From: Clostridiales bacterium VE202-01
GTDB taxonomy: Bacteria > Bacillota_I > Bacilli_A > Erysipelotrichales > Coprobacillaceae
Length of the DNA: 36,781 bases
NCBI GenBank assembly: GCA_000508865.1
Contig: BAHP02000088.1
Span: 1-36,781, forward strand
Reading direction: 5' to 3'
Made by a program: the position numbers and the translations under genes. Positions 33,354 to 36,781 of this stretch are shown here, in pieces (within the stretch, counting starts at the first letter, position 1; each line of letters begins with the position of its first letter). The notes below the pieces were generated by a model that worked only from the letters and a program-made list of their open reading frames with translations, did not search any database and was not told where the DNA came from.

Positions 33354-36300
33354 CTATTTATGTGCTCTTCTTTTTTTGTTTGCTGCTAACACTACTGAAG
33401 CTATTGCTAATCCTGCTAGTGAATATCCTAAGCTTGCACTATCTCCTGTCTTGATACTTGCTGTTATATCTCCTGCTTTTACTACAGTGTTTGCTACAAC
33501 TGCTTCCACACTATTATCTGGTGCTGCTGGGTTGCTTACTAATAATCCTGCTAACGCATTTTCCATTGCTTCTACAGCTGCTGCAACTTCTTCTTCGGTT
33601 GCATTTTCATTTGCTATTGTTGCCTGGGCATTTAATAATGCATCTTCTACTACTTGCCATGCTGCCATGCTATAATTAGCTGCATTTAGACTTTGAGCTC
33701 TATTTATTAAACTGTTTAATAAGTCTTTACTTGGTTTTAATCTTAAGTCTAAATATGCTCTTACAACTGCATCATATACTTCATTTACTTCATCCTGCAT
33801 TGCATTTTCATTAGCCAATACATCATTTGCATTTTCTAATGCTGTTGCAAATTCATTCCATGTAATATCTGTATATAAGTTTGCATCTAAATCACTTACA
33901 CTATTTACAAATGCCTGTAATGCTGTTTTATCTCCTTTGATGAAATCTAACATTTGCATTACATTTGCTAGACGAGCAAATGCATTATCAACTTGTGCTT
34001 GACTAGCACTGTTATTAGCTAAAACTTCTTGAGCTTCTACTAAAGCTGCATTAAATTCATTTGCTACTACTGGTACAACTTTTTCTAATTGTTCATTACT
34101 TACATTTTGTGCTACTTCTACAGCAATCTCTAATGCTGTTTTATCAGCATCTACTACTGGATTATCTTCTTTTGTCCAGCATATATCTTTTGCAAATGTA
34201 TAAACACATTGTCCCCATGTATAAATATCATGTGAACCATGTACTAATCCTCCATCTACAAAGTTTTCTTCTGGCATAGCTAATTCACACCAGTCACGAA
34301 TTGTTTCATATGCTCCATAATATCCAAATCCATTAGCAAACAATGCTGTATCTGAATCCCCTGCCATTGTAAATACTACTGAATTTAATAAATCTTCTGA
34401 TGGTTCGATATTAGCATATACTTCTTCTAGATATGCTGCTCCATCTCTATTGAATCCACTTGAACTATATACAAATCCATCTTTGAATGTTGCATTTCCA
34501 ATATTACATCCTGAGAAAATTCCAAAATATCCAAAACTATCAGCATGATGGAATGCCATATATGTTGTTGTCATTGCTCCCATTGAGAATCCTGCAAAAG
34601 CACGATCATTTGGATTTGTTGACACGTTATAATTTGCTTCCATATATGGAATTATATAATTAATTACATTATCTGCAATACGTCCATAATTCCATCCGAA
34701 TAATGTATTGTCCATACCAACAACGATTGCTTCTTGATCTGGATTTTCTGCAATTAAATGATCCATTGCATTTGTTGCTTGTGGTTGTGAGAACCAGTAT
34801 GTTTCATTTCCACCAGCTCCATGTGATAAATAAATTACACGATATGGTTCAGCTCTATCAGGATCATAGTTTGCTGGTAAATAAATTCCTAAATCCTGAT
34901 CATCTGCCAATAATCCTTCATATTCTACATATTCTAAAGTTCCTTTATTATCACCTTCATATGGTGTAAGGTAATCTAAATTTGGTGATTCTGATTGTTT
35001 TACAGGATCCCATTTTCCATAAACTATACTATGAGTAATATCACCTGTATCTGAATTACTGTTAGCTTCGTTTTCACGACATGGTGATAAATTAAATGGA
35101 TCGTCAATCGTTACACTTCTTCGATTATCAAAACTAATTTGATAGTAATAATAATGAGCCCCACTGATCATTGGAATATCCAATTCATAATTACCAGTTT
35201 CCTCATTTAATGTCATATCAAATGTCCATTCAGCTCCCCATATACCACTTCCTGTATCACGTGTACGTGGGTGAACATTGGCACAGAAATCACCATTTTG
35301 ATATGCATCTAAACCATGATCTGAATTTTCAGACATTGGTGCATCACCAGATAATAATCTAAATGATCCAACAACTTGAACACCAGTAATTGTTGTACCT
35401 TCTGGAACACTAATTCTAGAATCGTTATTTACATCATAAACAAAATGTGCTGTATATCCTGATGATGATTCTTCATCTTCTACAACAGTAACTCCTGGTT
35501 GATACACTTCTTCAGGTGTATCAATTTCACCAGGATTTGCTGGCTTATCTTCATCTTCCCATAAAAAGTCTTTTACAAATTTAGAGAATAGATTACGCCA
35601 TACACCCCAGTCATGAGCACCGTTGATTTCAAAATACTCATAATCTGCACCTGCAGCCTCAAGGCTTGCAATAAATCTTGGATATGTTGATCTTCCAAAA
35701 TCAAAATGTCCATATCCTAACATTAATGTTGGATAATCAAAATTTTCTACATTTGGTACATCTACAGTTACATTATATGACCAAATACCAAAATATCCAA
35801 ATTCACCAGCTAACGTTGAATATACTGATGATGCTGTCATCCCACCTGCTGATAATCCTGCAAAAGCACGATCTCTTGCATCATGTGAAACGCTATAATT
35901 TTCTTCCATATATGGAATAATATTTTCCATTAAGTTTTGTTTAATTCTTGTATAATTCCATCCAAAATATGAATTGTCCATTGTTACTACAATTGTATTT
36001 GGATCTACTTCACCTGCGGCAATTAAGTTATCCATGATGTTGTCTGCTGCACCAATTTCGTGCCATTCAACTTCATTTCCACCACCATGAGATAAATATA
36101 ATGTTTTATATGTTTTTGATGAATCATATCCATATGGTAAATAAATTCCTAATGGCTGTTGTGTACCTGTAGATGCTGTATAATTTACATAAGTAGTTTC
36201 CCCTACTTGCCCATCAGTTCTTGGGAAAATCCATTCTTGCCCATCTAAAGCTTCATCACTATTTCCTACAAATAATAAACTCCATCCACTATCACTACCA

Positions 36301-36779
36301 TCATTATCTAATGGCATATTTGTTGGATCTTTAACTCTAGTAGTTGTTGTTCCATCATTAATATCAAATGAATAGAACCATTCTCCAGCTGGTACAGGAA
36401 TAACTACTGACCAAGTTCCGTTATACTCTTCAGTCATTGCATAAGCAATACTTTGACCAGAAGTCATGACATCATATCCAGTTGGAAACATACCATCTTT
36501 ATATTGATATGCATTGTAAGCTACAATTCTCTCACCGTTTTGATATTGTGAGACTTGTTCTTGAGAATAAAATTGGAATCCACCAACTAAGTTAACACTT
36601 TCTAAATCTTGATCAGTTTTATATGTAAATCTAACTTGATATTGTGCATCAGATTCAGGAAAACTTACATTTCTAGAAATTGTATATCCTGGTTGAGATT
36701 CGTTTTCAACTGCAAATACATAACTTACAGTTGAAAATACCATTGCTAATGAAGCAATGATTGATAATAATTTTTTCAT
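33354..36779 (-). CDS. Secreted protein with two CE1-like esterase domains, FIVAR repeats and wall-anchor tail
   Basis: A 1141-residue protein. It has a signal peptide (1-23), an N-terminal beta-sandwich (about 30-180), esterase domain 1 (about 195-410; Ser310 in AGLSAGG, Asp near 360, His389 in GAHDW), a second beta-sandwich (about 430-590) and esterase domain 2 (about 615-870; Ser732 in AGFSMGA, Asp808 or Asp810, His850 in GSHD). Three FIVAR-like helical repeats follow (about 875-1090), then IKTGD (1109-1113), a hydrophobic segment and a KKRRAHK tail. Each sandwich-esterase unit resembles acetyl-xylan/feruloyl esterase (CE1, Fes-like) enzymes, which remove acyl groups from plant polysaccharides. 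The repeated motifs DN-FGWNY-RI and IIPYMEENY show that the two units arose by duplication. The tail suggests wall attachment by a sortase despite lacking LPxTG. The start is 2 bp from the window edge, so upstream signals are not visible. Confidence 0.85.
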   Translation of the reverse strand: MKKLLSIIASLAMVFSTVSYVFAVENESQPGYTISRNVSFPESDAQYQVRFTYKTDQDLESVNLVGGFQFYSQEQVSQYQNGERIVAYNAYQYKDGMFPTGYDVMTSGQSIAYAMTEEYNGTWSVVIPVPAGEWFYSFDINDGTTTTRVKDPTNMPLDNDGSDSGWSLLFVGNSDEALDGQEWIFPRTDGQVGETTYVNYTASTGTQQPLGIYLPYGYDSSKTYKTLYLSHGGGNEVEWHEIGAADNIMDNLIAAGEVDPNTIVVTMDNSYFGWNYTRIKQNLMENIIPYMEENYSVSHDARDRAFAGLSAGGMTASSVYSTLAGEFGYFGIWSYNVTVDVPNVENFDYPTLMLGYGHFDFGRSTYPRFIASLEAAGADYEYFEINGAHDWGVWRNLFSKFVKDFLWEDEDKPANPGEIDTPEEVYQPGVTVVEDEESSSGYTAHFVYDVNNDSRISVPEGTTITGVQVVGSFRLLSGDAPMSENSDHGLDAYQNGDFCANVHPRTRDTGSGIWGAEWTFDMTLNEETGNYELDIPMISGAHYYYYQISFDNRRSVTIDDPFNLSPCRENEANSNSDTGDITHSIVYGKWDPVKQSESPNLDYLTPYEGDNKGTLEYVEYEGLLADDQDLGIYLPANYDPDRAEPYRVIYLSHGAGGNETYWFSQPQATNAMDHLIAENPDQEAIVVGMDNTLFGWNYGRIADNVINYIIPYMEANYNVSTNPNDRAFAGFSMGAMTTTYMAFHHADSFGYFGIFSGCNIGNATFKDGFVYSSSGFNRDGAAYLEEVYANIEPSEDLLNSVVFTMAGDSDTALFANGFGYYGAYETIRDWCELAMPEENFVDGGLVHGSHDIYTWGQCVYTFAKDICWTKEDNPVVDADKTALEIAVEVAQNVSNEQLEKVVPVVANEFNAALVEAQEVLANNSASQAQVDNAFARLANVMQMLDFIKGDKTALQAFVNSVSDLDANLYTDITWNEFATALENANDVLANENAMQDEVNEVYDAVVRAYLDLRLKPSKDLLNSLINRAQSLNAANYSMAAWQVVEDALLNAQATIANENATEEEVAAAVEAMENALAGLLVSNPAAPDNSVEAVVANTVVKAGDITASIKTGDSASLGYSLAGLAIASVVLAANKKRRAHK

Positions 36780-36781
36780 AA

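Noticed and set aside
33376-33679. Plus-strand frames rich in Leu or Ala opposite the esterase C-terminus
   Set aside because: Shadows of the Ala/Glu-rich FIVAR repeats; no start signals.

Overview
The window looks like chromosomal DNA of a low-GC, AT-rich Firmicute, most likely a gut member of the Erysipelotrichia (Coprobacillaceae-like). The taxonomy is inferred from three things: base composition; a FabK/FabT-type fatty acid operon; and surface proteins with a proline-less sortase-like tail. No rRNA, tRNA, CRISPR array, transposase or integrase was seen.

Region 1 (about 1-7150, mostly minus strand) resembles an anti-phage defence island. Transcribed right to left, it holds an HNH-type protein, then an OLD-family ATPase/TOPRIM nuclease and a UvrD-like helicase that overlap by 16 bp (a Gabija-like GajA/GajB pair, both longer than usual). 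After a 440 bp gap comes a TIR protein with two membrane segments. It is followed by a chain of very small, tightly spaced reading frames, two of them with membrane segments, the last cut by the window edge. The first small frame ends at an A6 tract, and its natural continuation lies in another frame. This TIR plus small-membrane-protein module is the best candidate for an undescribed system.

Region 2 (7458-14690) holds a TrmA/RlmD-type RNA methyltransferase, a large SF2 helicase with two predicted membrane helices, and a PucR-family regulator whose promoter is covered by a perfect palindrome. Divergent from it is a 41-residue small protein with a strong ribosome binding site and a terminator. 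A MerR regulator, flavodoxin and sugar O-acetyltransferase operon follows, with a textbook 19-bp-spacer MerR promoter.

Region 3 (14714-25650, minus strand) is one complete type II fatty acid synthesis operon: acpP, accB, accC, accD, accA, fabT, fabH, fabK, a second FabK/nitronate monooxygenase-like gene, fabD, fabG, fabF, fabZ. Three TTTGA-N3-TCAAA palindromes match the known FabT operator type. One lies beside the acpP promoter and two lie between acpP and accB. A hairpin after acpP could favour production of acyl carrier protein. accA carries an apparent one-base deletion that splits it into two frames.

Region 4 (25650-33250) is mixed: an HD hydrolase, a GNAT acetyltransferase, a ferritin-like protein, a GH25 lysozyme without a signal peptide, two paralogous secreted coiled-coil NlpC/P60 hydrolases and an lrgAB pair. 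Most units end in clear intrinsic terminators.

Region 5 (33354-36779) is a 1141-residue secreted protein with two tandem CE1-like esterase domains, FIVAR-like helical repeats and a C-terminal wall-anchor-like tail. Its upstream region lies outside the window.
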